Made by a program: the position numbers and the translations under genes
Notes under the pieces: generated by a model
What the model was told of the DNA's origin: nothing
The model's input: only the letters and a program-made list of their open reading frames with translations
Databases searched by the model: none
Assembly: GCA_016195585.1 (NCBI GenBank)
Contig: JACPZJ010000040.1
Span: 1 to 19,324, forward strand
DNA: 19,324 nt
Direction: 5' to 3'
Source of the DNA: Nitrospirota bacterium
Lineage (GTDB): Bacteria; Nitrospirota; CAKKRA01; 9FT-COMBO-42-15
Part shown: positions 1 through 7,085 of the stretch, piece after piece
Position numbering within the stretch: position 1 is the first letter of the stretch
Layout: each line of letters begins with the position of its first letter

Positions 1-57
1 AACAATGCCTGTTCTGAAAATCTGATGAAGTATTCTTAACACAAATAATCCCTCAAA

Positions 58-182
58 TCCCCCTCTCCCTAACCCTCTCCCACAAGGGGAGAGGGAATAA
101 ATTAAAGTCTCTTTCTAAAGAAAGATCCTAAAAGTCTCCCCTCCCTTGATGGGAGGGGACTAAGGGGAGGGTGAGGGGGCAA
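58..182. repeat. GC-rich intergenic palindromic repeat pair
   Basis: Two hairpins lie in tandem ahead of the first gene. One has arms CCCTCTCCC at 73-81 and GGGAGAGGG at 87-95. The other has arms TCCCCTCCC at 137-145 and GGGAGGGGA at 151-159. The tail (about 160-179) is a G-rich run with GGGTGAGGGGG. The same style of C/G-run palindrome recurs at 9757-9797 and 10370-10448, so this is probably a dispersed REP-like family. No coding potential was seen. The hairpins could also act as a weak transcription barrier before the gene at 202. Confidence 0.6.
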
Positions 183-201
183 TTTGAAAGGAGGCTTTGT
201 C

Positions 202-477
202 ATGGCAGAAAAGGCTTTATCAAAGGCGGTTCAGTTTAAGTATGAGGCGCCAGATGCAGGGTCAGTATTTATTGCAGGTGATTTTAACAACTGGGATGCA
301 ATTACTACAGGTCTGAAAAAGGATAAGGGCGGTGTGTGGAAGGCATCCTTAAAACTTAAACCCGGTAGATACGAATATAAGTTTATAGTTGATGGCGAGT
401 GGAGAAATGATCCGTGCTGCCATCAATGCGTACCGAACAGATTCGGTACAGCGAACTGTATTATTGAAGTGAAATGA
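202..477 (+). CDS. Isoamylase early-set / CBM48 glycogen-binding domain protein
   Basis: This small single-domain protein (91 aa) has the E-set/CBM48 fold used for glycogen binding in AMPK-beta and branching enzymes. Visible family signatures are VFIAGDFNNWD near the N-terminus, the central GVWKASLKLKPGRYEYKF strand pair and the C-terminal PNRFGTANCIIEV. There is no catalytic domain, so it probably senses or tethers to a polysaccharide. The ATG at 202 is chosen because AAAGGAGG at 188-195 sits 6 nt upstream; a longer reading from TTG at 184 would translate through that ribosome site. Its stop overlaps the next start as ATGA (474-477), so it is translationally coupled to the sigma-54 regulator. 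The pairing suggests a carbohydrate- or energy-linked signal, which is inference. Confidence 0.85.
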   Translation: MAEKALSKAVQFKYEAPDAGSVFIAGDFNNWDAITTGLKKDKGGVWKASLKLKPGRYEYKFIVDGEWRNDPCCHQCVPNRFGTANCIIEVK

Positions 478-1844
478 GCACAGAAACCATTACCAAAAAG
501 ATTGATACCGATGTAATCCTCAACAGCATTACCGATGGTGTCATCACTATCGGTACGGACATGAGGATAGAGTATCTAAATAAGGCTGCTATTGAACTCC
601 TCGGCTATTCTGAAGAGGAGGTGATCGGCCAGAATTGCAGCAGGCTTATGCGAAGCGATATCTGCACAACCAGTTGTATCCTTAAAAGGACAATGGATAC
701 AGGGGAGCCAATCTCTAATTTTGAGGCGATAATAAAGGATAAATCTGGCAGGCCGATTTCTGTCAGTATCAATACAGCCCTCCTGAGAGATAAGGACGGC
801 AGGATAATCGGCGGTGTTGAGATATTCAGAGACCTGTCAAAAATAAAAGAGCTGACAGAAAAGCTTGACGGCAAATATTCCTTTCAAAACATAATCGGCA
901 AAAATCACAGGATGCAGGAGATCTATGATCTCCTGCATCCTGTGGCACAGAGTAAATCCACTGTGCTTATAGAAGGGGAGAGCGGTACAGGCAAAGAGCT
1001 TATTGCCATGGCAATACATCAAAACAGCCCGCGCAGGTTAGGCCCATTTATAAAGGTAAATTGTGCGGCATTGGCAGAGGGTATCTTAGAGAGTTAATTG
1101 TTCGGCCATGTAAAGGGCGCATTCACAGGCGCTATTTCAGATAAAAAAGGACGCTTTGAGCTTGCGCATAAAGGGACTATCTTTCTTGATGAGATTGGCG
1201 AGATGAGCATGCACACACAGGTTAAGCTTTTAAGGGTATTGCAGGAAGAGGAGTTTGAAAGGGTAGGCGGCACAGAGAGTATAAAGGTGGATGTAAGGGT
1301 TATTGCTGCAACCAATAAGGATCTGGCAAAGGCAATGGAAAAGGGCGAATTCAGAAATGATCTTTATTATAGACTCAGGGTTGTGCCGATTTATTTGCCG
1401 CCTCTTAGAGAGAGAAAGGATGATATACCGCATCTTATAAAACACTTTGTGGGTAAATTAAATAATGAGATGGGTAAGGAGATAAATAATGTCTCTCCCA
1501 GGGTAATGGATTTTCTAATGGATTATGATTATAAGGGTAATATTAGGGAGCTGGAGAATATCCTTGAACATGCCTTTGTAAGATGTCAGGGTAATACTAT
1601 TTTAGCAGAGCACCTTCCAAAAGACCTTTTTGGCGCTGCAGAGAAATTACCAGAAAATATTATAGCTGATTCTGATAATCCGCTCATGGCTATTGAAAGA
1701 GAACTCGTCTTAAAAATGCTGAATCAGTATAAATGGAAACAGGGTGAGGTGGCAAAAAAACTTCATATCAGCAGGGCTACATTATGGAGGAAGATGAAAC
1801 AGCATAAGATTGAGGTGCCTCGCTTGTATTCCCCAAATCAATAA
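474..1844 (+). pseudogene. PAS-AAA+-Fis sigma-54-dependent activator with an in-frame TAA
   Basis: The reading frame encodes a complete enhancer-binding protein of 456 codons but is interrupted by TAA at 1095-1097 (codon 208). An N-terminal PAS domain (about residues 10-120) carries cysteines at 55, 64 and 68. The AAA+ domain has Walker A GESGTGKE at 168-175. After the stop the same frame continues with LFGHVKGAFTGA (sigma-54 contact loop), Walker B GTIFLDEIGEM, the arginine-rich FRNDLYYRLR region and a C-terminal Fis-type helix-turn-helix ending near ISRATLWRKMK. Family members usually read ES-E-LFGH here, so a GAA-to-TAA change explains the stop. If real, the truncated product has only the PAS domain and Walker A. 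A restart at TTG 1098 would give an N-terminally cut AAA+/HTH protein. Sequencing error is the main alternative. It is coupled to the CBM48 gene by ATGA. Confidence 0.85.
906..944. repeat. Perfect 18-bp inverted repeat inside the activator gene
   Basis: The arm CACAGGATGCAGGAGATC (906-923) and its exact reverse complement (927-944) are separated by only TAT. The hairpin lies in the codons of the linker helix between the PAS and AAA+ domains (residues 145-157, HRMQEIYDLLHPV), a region conserved in this family. The extreme perfection is unusual for coding sequence. It may come from a templated mutation or act on mRNA structure. Confidence 0.9.
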
Positions 1845-1873
1845 AGAGTCCAACTAATATTTCTGATTTTTGC

Positions 1874-1978
1874 ATTTCATTTACGCAACATCATTTCAAA
1901 AATGAAACACTGGCATATCCTATTGATGTTTAAGCATAAATGTCTGATGTAATTATACAGTATTTCAAAAATGCAACA
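1874..1978 (+). promoter_or_regulatory. Three copies of a 17-bp enhancer-like repeat (probable activator sites)
   Basis: Three direct copies fit ATTTCA-N5-G(C/A)AACA: ATTTCATTTACGCAACA at 1874-1890, ATTTCAAAAATGAAACA at 1893-1909 and ATTTCAAAAATGCAACA at 1962-1978. Read as dyads they approach TGTTTCA-NNN-TGAAACA, the symmetry expected for a Fis-type HTH dimer. They lie roughly 100-200 bp upstream of the start expected from the -24/-12 promoter at 2051, the normal distance for upstream activator sequences. The neighbouring activator gene is the natural candidate ligand, by inference. Confidence 0.6.
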
Positions 1979-2050
1979 TTATTTTTTTATCTCTGAAATA
2001 GTCTGATTTATAACCAATTGAAATTATTAAAGAATTTTTTTATAGAAATT

Positions 2051-2066
2051 TGGTATGATTATTGCT
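2051..2066 (+). promoter_or_regulatory. Sigma-54 (-24/-12) promoter
   Basis: TGGTATGATTATTGCT matches the RpoN consensus TGGYAYR-N4-TTGCW at every specified position. GG (2052-2053) and GC (2064-2065) have the invariant 10-nt spacing. Transcription would begin near 2076-2078, giving a leader of about 70 nt before the zinc-ribbon gene at 2148. Three enhancer-like repeats lie upstream and a sigma-54 activator gene is adjacent. Confidence 0.75.
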
Positions 2067-2147
2067 ATTAATAATGATTACTATGTATAGCAATTTAAGA
2101 ATTTTGTGCTATACTTAATTTAAGGGATCAAATAAGGACCAAAGAAT

Positions 2148-2423
2148 ATGAACAAGATTTTGATAAAGGCAGGCTATAGGCAAGGGATGAGGAAAGGTAA
2201 GGTGTTAGGTATGAAATGCCCAAAATGCGGCGGCCTCATGACCTATGAGACATTTACAAATCAGGAAAACCTTGCATGGCATTATGATGGTTGGAGATGT
2301 CTTTACTGCGGGGATGTAGTTGATGAGGTTATCCTCGCTAATCAGAAGAAAGAGGTTGTTGTTAAGCCATCAAAAAACAAGGATAAGGCTGTTAAGTTTA
2401 AAAGGCATCTTAAGGCAGCATAA
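2148..2423 (+). CDS. Small zinc-ribbon protein of unknown function
   Basis: A 91-residue protein with two Cys pairs, CPKC (24-27) and CLYC (51-54), separated by about 23 residues in a classic zinc-ribbon layout. Between them is an aromatic segment with WHYDGWR. The C-terminal third (after about residue 66) is lysine-rich and basic, which would suit nucleic-acid or ribosome contact, but this is inference. It starts at ATG 2148 with AAGGA at 2134-2138. It is the first gene behind the sigma-54 promoter at 2051 and is followed after 24 nt by another Cys-pair protein on the same strand. I do not recognise a named family. Confidence 0.8.
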   Translation: MNKILIKAGYRQGMRKGKVLGMKCPKCGGLMTYETFTNQENLAWHYDGWRCLYCGDVVDEVILANQKKEVVVKPSKNKDKAVKFKRHLKAA

Positions 2424-2447
2424 AAAAAATAAAAAGGGAGAGCGGTT

Positions 2448-2897
2448 ATGTGCATGACGAATGAGATTAGTTGTGTTTGTGGAAGAGAAAGTATCAGCCT
2501 TCATCATGGTGATTCAATACTTCCAGGGGAAGTAATCAAGGCAATATATTGCCCGCAGTGCGCCGGGGTATCCTTTGATCCATCAACAATGATCAAGGAT
2601 AATGAGTGGATAATTGAATATGATATGGAGATTGCCGGTGTATTTGCACATAAGATGAGGGCGAGGAAGGAAGAATTAGCCCCTGATTTTATCTTTGACA
2701 ATGGCTATGCAAGCTGGAATGGCTATACGCCTAATGATATAAAGGCCGCTGCCAAAGAGAAGATGGCTATGTTAGAGCTTGCCCGTACTGATAAACGCAA
2801 ATATATGACTGAGATAAAGAGCTGGACTGAAAATAGGCTGAAAAGACTGGCAGACGAGGGCTGGCGCAAGGCAAAAAAGGTGCTGGCAGCAGCATAA
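2448..2897 (+). CDS. Conserved-looking hypothetical protein with two Cys pairs
   Basis: A 149-residue soluble protein. The N-terminus has CVC at 9-11, a His pair at 19-20 and CPQC at 35-38, likely one metal site. The middle (about 45-95) is acidic and aromatic with no recognised motif, and the C-terminal 50 residues are charged and helical (LKRLADEGWRKAKKVLAAA). The ATG at 2448 has AAGGGAG at 2434-2440 with a good 7-nt spacer. The 24-nt gap to the upstream zinc-ribbon gene and the shared strand suggest one transcript from the sigma-54 promoter. Function is unknown. There is no signal peptide or membrane segment. Confidence 0.75.
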   Translation: MCMTNEISCVCGRESISLHHGDSILPGEVIKAIYCPQCAGVSFDPSTMIKDNEWIIEYDMEIAGVFAHKMRARKEELAPDFIFDNGYASWNGYTPNDIKAAAKEKMAMLELARTDKRKYMTEIKSWTENRLKRLADEGWRKAKKVLAAA

Positions 2898-2918
2898 TTA
2901 TAGCAAACGCATTAATTG

Positions 2919-3018
2919 TCATTGCGAGCGAAGCGAAGCAATCTAATACTCGTTATGAGTGATGCGTGATGGGTAATGAGCTAAAAAACCCATCACCCAT
3001 TACAGATTACGCATTACG
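2919..3018. repeat. Intergenic palindromic repeats
   Basis: The segment between convergent genes starts with a short element, ATTGCGAGCGAAGCGAAGCAAT (2921-2942), whose ends ATTGC/GCAAT are inverted; it resembles a repeat widely dispersed in environmental bacterial genomes. A nested hairpin follows, with GTGATGGGT (2966-2974) pairing ACCCATCAC (2988-2996) and outer ATGCGT (2962-2967) matching ACGCAT further on. Nothing coding is visible. It may help end transcription between the convergent genes. Confidence 0.55.
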
Positions 3019-3039
3019 AATTTATACAGTTACTCCCCA

Positions 3040-3074
3040 TGGGCTGGTTGAAAACCCCTCCCTCAGCCAGCCCA
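3040..3074 (-). terminator. Possible hairpin downstream of the MBL-fold gene
   Basis: TGGGCTGG (3040-3047) and CCAGCCCA (3067-3074) form an 8-bp stem 9 nt beyond the stop of the minus-strand hydrolase gene. The loop is long and there is no clear T-tract, so termination activity is uncertain. Confidence 0.3.
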
Positions 3075-3082
3075 ACCCTCTT

Positions 3083-3856
3083 TTATAATTCAATCTTCAT
3101 GCCATCCGAGGCAGCAATAATCTCAATTCCTAATTCCTCAGTTAATTCCTTTGCCACCTCCCATGGCTTAGCCTTTAGCATTGCCATACCAAAATGTGTT
3201 ATTACAGCCCTTTTTGGTTTTACTCCCTTCACTATCTCTTTTACGTCAGGAATGGATAGATGCATACCTCTGGGCTTCTCAGGCGGTATGAGCCTGACAG
3301 TATTCAACACCAGCAGTGAAGAATCCTTATACTCTTTAATTAACTCCGGAAAATAGCCTGTATCTGCAATAAAGGAGACCTTCTCTCCTTTTATATCAAA
3401 TCTTAATCCGTAGGTCTCTGCTGTGTGCCTTAGTTTTATTGCACGAAATTTTAACTTGCCAATTTTGTAGTCTTTTTTTTCTTCCAGTGCCATAATTTTA
3501 TCAAGGAAGCCCCTTAGATATTTCAGTACAACTGCATCCTGGCCTTCAAGGCACTCTTTTGATGCAAACAAAAGGCCATGTTTGTCAAGACCGCCATTTG
3601 TCATGCCATCAATTAGTATATTCACATCATTGGAGTGGTCAATATGCAGGTGGGTGAGGATAATGGCATTGATATTAGCAATATCAATCGGAGGTTTGGA
3701 TGATGCGCATCTTACTATACAGCCCGGCCCGGGGTCTATGATAATATTCTGTCCCTCTGCTGAAAGAAATATCCCTCCAGATGCCCTTAATTGCTTTGCA
3801 ACCACAAAACGTGTGCCTGCAGTCCCTAAAAATTTTATGAATGCCTTATCTTCCAT
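3083..3856 (-). CDS. MBL-fold metallo-hydrolase
   Basis: A 257-residue beta-lactamase-fold hydrolase. The metal-binding signature is H69-L-H71-I-D73-H74, with further expected ligands H144, D165 (ADTG) and H199 or H221 (THFG). The full set supports a two-metal active site. The N-terminus (IKFLGTAGT, then IIIDPGPG) is like the RNase Z/PhnP-type branch, which includes phosphodiesterases and RNA-processing enzymes, but the substrate cannot be read from sequence. There is no signal peptide, so it is cytoplasmic. The ATG at 3856 lacks a strong ribosome site. It is convergent with the 2448 gene and divergent from the CBS gene, so it is probably monocistronic. Confidence 0.88.
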   Translation of the reverse strand: MEDKAFIKFLGTAGTRFVVAKQLRASGGIFLSAEGQNIIIDPGPGCIVRCASSKPPIDIANINAIILTHLHIDHSNDVNILIDGMTNGGLDKHGLLFASKECLEGQDAVVLKYLRGFLDKIMALEEKKDYKIGKLKFRAIKLRHTAETYGLRFDIKGEKVSFIADTGYFPELIKEYKDSSLLVLNTVRLIPPEKPRGMHLSIPDVKEIVKGVKPKRAVITHFGMAMLKAKPWEVAKELTEELGIEIIAASDGMKIEL

Positions 3857-3983
3857 TTGACAAAAATTCTTTTCATTTTAGTGGGTGATTTTTTAAAGTC
3901 AAGAAAAAACTGCGAGTCCTTATATTCTATCGGGCGGTTTAAAGCAAGGCAGCCTTTTCCTTTTTGGAATCTCCAGAAAATTA

Positions 3984-4013
3984 TTGACAATGGCATTACA
4001 ATTATATTAAACT
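3984..4013 (+). promoter_or_regulatory. Sigma-70-type promoter P1 of the CBS gene
   Basis: A perfect -35 TTGACA (3984-3989) is followed after 18 nt by TAAACT (4008-4013), a weak -10. The surrounding 30 bp closely resembles a second copy 121 bp downstream. The weaker -10 suggests a minor or vestigial promoter. The rest of the 3857-4237 gap is AT-rich with no other recognised feature. Confidence 0.4.
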
Positions 4014-4104
4014 TTCAATCCAACCCAATATTAGAAAAATTGAGGTTTTTAAATAATTTGTATAAATTTCGTTAATAATCAGATTAGAAAAGATTAAAGA
4101 ATGC

Positions 4105-4134
4105 TTGACAACCGAATTGTAATTATATTAGAAT
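4105..4134 (+). promoter_or_regulatory. Sigma-70-type promoter P2 of the CBS gene
   Basis: TTGACA (4105-4110), an 18-nt spacer and TAGAAT (4129-4134, one mismatch to consensus) make a good housekeeping promoter. The start would fall near 4141, leaving a leader of about 97 nt before ATG 4238. The core AATTATATTA is shared with the copy at 3984. Confidence 0.55.
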
Positions 4135-4237
4135 TTAGCCCTCTTCTATCCTCTTCTATGGGGGCATAAATGGTTAAACTTAATATAATATAAATTTTAT
4201 TAATAATATCTATATTTTTAAAAAGCAGGAGGGTGAG

Positions 4238-4627
4238 ATGGTCCCTGTAAGAAAGATAATGACAAAGGGTATTGAGAAGGTGGACGCTAATATCAGTGTT
4301 AAAGATGTGGCAAGGATAATGAAGGCGAAGAAGATTGGAAGCATACTGGTAGAAAAAGATAAGGAGCTCGTAGGAATCGTAACAGAGACAGACATAGTGA
4401 GACGGCTTGTAGCAGATGGAAAGAACCCGGAAGGCATGCAGGTTAAGGCAATAATGAGCAGCCCGCTCCTTACTGTGGATATAGAAAAATCAATTATTGA
4501 TGCGAATGACCTTATGGATAAGAATCATGTGAGACACCTTGCTGTTACAGAGGAAGGCAAGGTTGTTGGTCTGGTTTCCTGCAGGGATATAATGCATCCA
4601 CTCTATATGGAAGGCGAGGAGTGGTGA
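4238..4627 (+). CDS. Tandem CBS-domain protein
   Basis: A 129-residue protein made of two CBS motifs (about 7-60 and 70-125) and little else. Each repeat shows the usual pattern: MTKGIEKVDANISVKDVARIM then IGSILVEKDKELVGIVTETDIVRRL, and MSSPLLTVDIEKSIIDANDLM then VRHLAVTEEGKVVGLVSCRDI. Such stand-alone Bateman modules bind adenine nucleotides (AMP, ATP, sometimes SAM or NADH) and regulate partner proteins or bind DNA. The partner here is unknown. AGGAGG at 4227-4232 gives a strong ribosome site 5 nt before ATG. It lies just upstream of the electron-transfer operon, so energy-state sensing is plausible but unproven. Confidence 0.88.
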   Translation: MVPVRKIMTKGIEKVDANISVKDVARIMKAKKIGSILVEKDKELVGIVTETDIVRRLVADGKNPEGMQVKAIMSSPLLTVDIEKSIIDANDLMDKNHVRHLAVTEEGKVVGLVSCRDIMHPLYMEGEEW

Positions 4628-4631
4628 TTAG

Positions 4632-4712
4632 GAGAAGCGAAGAATCAGAGAAGCGGTGAAGCGGAGACGGGGAGACTACTCCGTTTCTCCCCTTCGCCCT
4701 TTTTCCGTTTCT
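4632..4712 (+). repeat. Purine-rich repeat with imperfect hairpin, possible terminator
   Basis: Downstream of the CBS gene a GA-rich run with repeated GAAGCGG units leads into GGGGAGA, which can pair with TCTCCCC a short distance on, followed by TTCGCCCTTTTT. The stem is imperfect. It could end CBS transcription before the oxidoreductase operon. No clear promoter for that operon could be assigned in the remaining bases before 4743. Confidence 0.35.
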
Positions 4713-4753
4713 TTATCCAATAGATTCGGTAGTATAAACACTGGAGGTAAGCA

Positions 4754-6571
4754 TTGTCTGAGGAGAAGTATCAGATAAAGATACCTGACATTGATTATTT
4801 CAGGAAGATGATCAAGTGTCAGGATGCCTGTCCTGTTAATACCCCGTCAGGAAGCTATGTGAATGCCATTGCTGATGGAGACTATTTACTTTCTTATGCC
4901 CTTGCCAGAGGTCCAAATCCATTTGCCCCGATATGCGGTCTCATCTGCGCCCACCCATGTGAAAAGGCCTGCCGTAGAGGCAGTATTGATGAGCCAATCG
5001 CCATACGCACCCTGAAGAGATTTGCTGTTGACACCTTTATGGAGGCTACAAATTCAGATATATTTAAATCTGCAGAGCTCTCGTCTGCCTTTGGCGGATC
5101 AAAGGGTGTTCCTACCGGCAAAAAGGTTGCGGTTGTCGGCTCTGGTCCAGCCGGAATGGCAGGCGCCCATGACCTTGCCCGTCTCGGTTATAAGGTAACT
5201 ATATTTGAATCACAGCCTATTATTGGCGGTATGTTCTATTTTGGTATTCCGGCATACAGGCTGCCAAAAAATGTAGCAAAATTTGATATGGATTCTATCC
5301 TCAGCCTCGGTATTGATGTCCGCCTTAATATAACAGTCGGGAAGGATATTACCTTGCAGGACCTCTTTGACGAGGGTTTTGAGGCAGCATTAATAGCTGT
5401 AGGCGCCCAGTTGAGCAGGCCGCTTCCCATCACAGGAACAGATATGGAAGGGGTCTTTCAGGGCGTCTCTTTCTTAAGAAGGGTCGGCCTCGGTGAAAGG
5501 CTTGACCTCGGCAAAAGGGTGATTGTGATAGGCGGCGGTAATGTTGCAATGGATGTGGCAAGGACAGTAAGGAGGCTCAAGGTAAAGGATGTCCATATAG
5601 TATGCCTTGAGGGGATGCACGAGATGCCTGCTGATAAGCTTGAGATTGAGGAATCGCTTGAAGAGGGGATAGTCTTTCATAATAGAAAGGGGCCTCAGCA
5701 CATTGTTGGAAAAGATGGAAAGGTTACAGGGTTACAGGTTATTGATGTTGCGGCTGTCTTTGATGAAAGCGGCAGATTTAACCCAAAATATGTAGATGGC
5801 TCGGAATCTATTATTGATACCGAGACTGTTATTACAGCCGTTGGCCAGGCATCGGATAATGCCTGTTTAAAGGGCTGCAAGGGTTTTAAGGCAACGAGGT
5901 GGGGAACCATTGTTACAGATGAGAGCCTGAATATAGGCATCCCGGCCGTGTTTGCAGCAGGCGATGTTGCAACAGGCCCGGCGATTGTTATTGGCGCTGT
6001 TGCCTCGGGCCAGAAGGCAGCGAGGGCGATTGATAAACATCTTCGCGGCAGTGAGCGCAGGATTGAAAAACGGGCGAAGATGACTGTAATTAAGGATTAT
6101 AAAAAGCCTGCAGAGGGTTATATAAAAATAATGCGTGAAGAACCGCCGGTAATGGGTGTAGAGAAGAGGCTATCAGGATTTTCTCAGGTTGAGGAAGGCT
6201 ATCCTGATGAGATGGCAGTAGAGCAGGCAGAGAGATGCCTGAAATGCAATATTAATACAATATTTAATGGCGAGTTGTGCATTGCCTGCGGAGGCTGTAT
6301 TGATGTCTGCCCCATGAACTGTCTTAAGCTTGTAAACCTTTCTGATCTTGCAGGGGATGAAAATCTTGATAAGATAATCCAGAAGAGATATGGCATATCA
6401 AAAGAAGATTATAAAAAGAAGAGGGATGAGATTCTATCAGGTATTAATGGGGCGGCAATGTTAAAGGATGAAGAAAGGTGCATCCGCTGCGGACTCTGCG
6501 CTAAGCGCTGTCCGACCAATGCCATAACAATGGAGAAATTTGAATTTGAGGAGGTTTTAGTAAATGACTAA
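4754..6571 (+). CDS. GltD-like FAD/NAD(P) oxidoreductase with C-terminal 2x[4Fe-4S] ferredoxin domain
   Basis: A 605-residue cytoplasmic flavoprotein. The N-terminal GltD-type iron-sulphur domain has cysteines 22, 26, 61, 65, 69 and 73. An FAD Rossmann motif follows (VVGSGPAG, 128-134), then a second dinucleotide motif for NAD(P)H (VIGGGNVAMD, 258-267) and the FAD-closing segment FAAGDVATG (400-408). The C-terminus adds two ferredoxin clusters, CxxCxxCxxxCP at 509-520 and 576-587. This is the layout of the glutamate synthase small subunit/NfnB family extended by a ferredoxin. As first gene of a Rieske/cytochrome b operon it probably feeds electrons from NAD(P)H or ferredoxin into the membrane complex, or takes them in reverse. 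It starts at TTG 4754, set by GGAGG at 4743-4747. Its stop overlaps the Rieske gene by 8 nt. Confidence 0.88.
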   Translation: MSEEKYQIKIPDIDYFRKMIKCQDACPVNTPSGSYVNAIADGDYLLSYALARGPNPFAPICGLICAHPCEKACRRGSIDEPIAIRTLKRFAVDTFMEATNSDIFKSAELSSAFGGSKGVPTGKKVAVVGSGPAGMAGAHDLARLGYKVTIFESQPIIGGMFYFGIPAYRLPKNVAKFDMDSILSLGIDVRLNITVGKDITLQDLFDEGFEAALIAVGAQLSRPLPITGTDMEGVFQGVSFLRRVGLGERLDLGKRVIVIGGGNVAMDVARTVRRLKVKDVHIVCLEGMHEMPADKLEIEESLEEGIVFHNRKGPQHIVGKDGKVTGLQVIDVAAVFDESGRFNPKYVDGSESIIDTETVITAVGQASDNACLKGCKGFKATRWGTIVTDESLNIGIPAVFAAGDVATGPAIVIGAVASGQKAARAIDKHLRGSERRIEKRAKMTVIKDYKKPAEGYIKIMREEPPVMGVEKRLSGFSQVEEGYPDEMAVEQAERCLKCNINTIFNGELCIACGGCIDVCPMNCLKLVNLSDLAGDENLDKIIQKRYGISKEDYKKKRDEILSGINGAAMLKDEERCIRCGLCAKRCPTNAITMEKFEFEEVLVND

Positions 6572-7061
6572 GAAGGATGTAAAGGATGATAGCAAGGAGA
6601 TAACAAGAAGAAAATTCTTCCTCATCTTTGGCTGGTTCGGTATATTGTCATCCCTTGCCGGTTCTGCCTTTGGGGCAGTAAGATTCATGTTTCCGAATGT
6701 CCTTTATGAGCCATCAACTACATTTAAGATAGGCAAGCCGTCTGATTATCCCCCAAATACAGTTACCTTTGTGCAGGATAACAGGCTCTTTGTTGTGCGC
6801 GGGAAGGACGGCATTGAGGGCATAAGGATAATATCATCTATATGCACACACATGGGCTGCACGCCAAAATGGGTTGAGGCCAAGAATCAGTGGGAATGTC
6901 CGTGTCATGGCAGTGTGTTTAATATCAAGGGAAATGTTATTGCTGGTCCAGCACCGGATCCCCTCCCATGGTATAAGGCTACAATTGCCAGTGATGGAAG
7001 AATTCTTGTTGATTCATCAAAGAAAAACTATGTAAAACCTGACTATCAGATCAAGGTTTAA
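6564..7061 (+). CDS. Rieske iron-sulphur protein of the cytochrome bc complex
   Basis: A 165-residue Rieske subunit. A twin-arginine signal-anchor (TRRKFFLIFGWFGILSS, 15-31) holds it to the periplasmic face. The [2Fe-2S] ligands are in CTHMGC (C94, H96) and CPCHGS (C112, H115), with the supporting disulphide pair C99/C114. The GPAPDPLPW segment after the cluster is the usual proline loop. The start ATG 6564 lies inside the end of the oxidoreductase gene and has GAGGAGG at 6548-6554, so it is translationally coupled. It is intact and of normal length. It would shuttle electrons from quinol at cytochrome b to the cytochrome c subunit. Confidence 0.95.
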   Translation: MTKKDVKDDSKEITRRKFFLIFGWFGILSSLAGSAFGAVRFMFPNVLYEPSTTFKIGKPSDYPPNTVTFVQDNRLFVVRGKDGIEGIRIISSICTHMGCTPKWVEAKNQWECPCHGSVFNIKGNVIAGPAPDPLPWYKATIASDGRILVDSSKKNYVKPDYQIKV

Positions 7062-7085
7062 TGCCTTTTTGGAGGAATAATAGGG

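Noticed and set aside
58..182. CRISPR array
   Set aside because: The repeats are self-complementary GC runs without regular spacing or unique spacers.
837..1022. Antisense frame encoding a peptide like the sense HRMQEI segment
   Set aside because: It results only from the perfect palindrome at 906-944; the rest of the frame has no protein-like character.
1911..1928. TGGCATATCCTATTGATG as a sigma-54 promoter
   Set aside because: GG is followed after 10 nt by TG rather than GC, and the site lies between enhancer-like repeats; the site at 2051 matches fully.
3857..4075. 72-codon plus-strand frame between the MBL and CBS genes
   Set aside because: It has no ribosome site, no recognised motif, low-complexity AT-rich composition and covers the P1 promoter.
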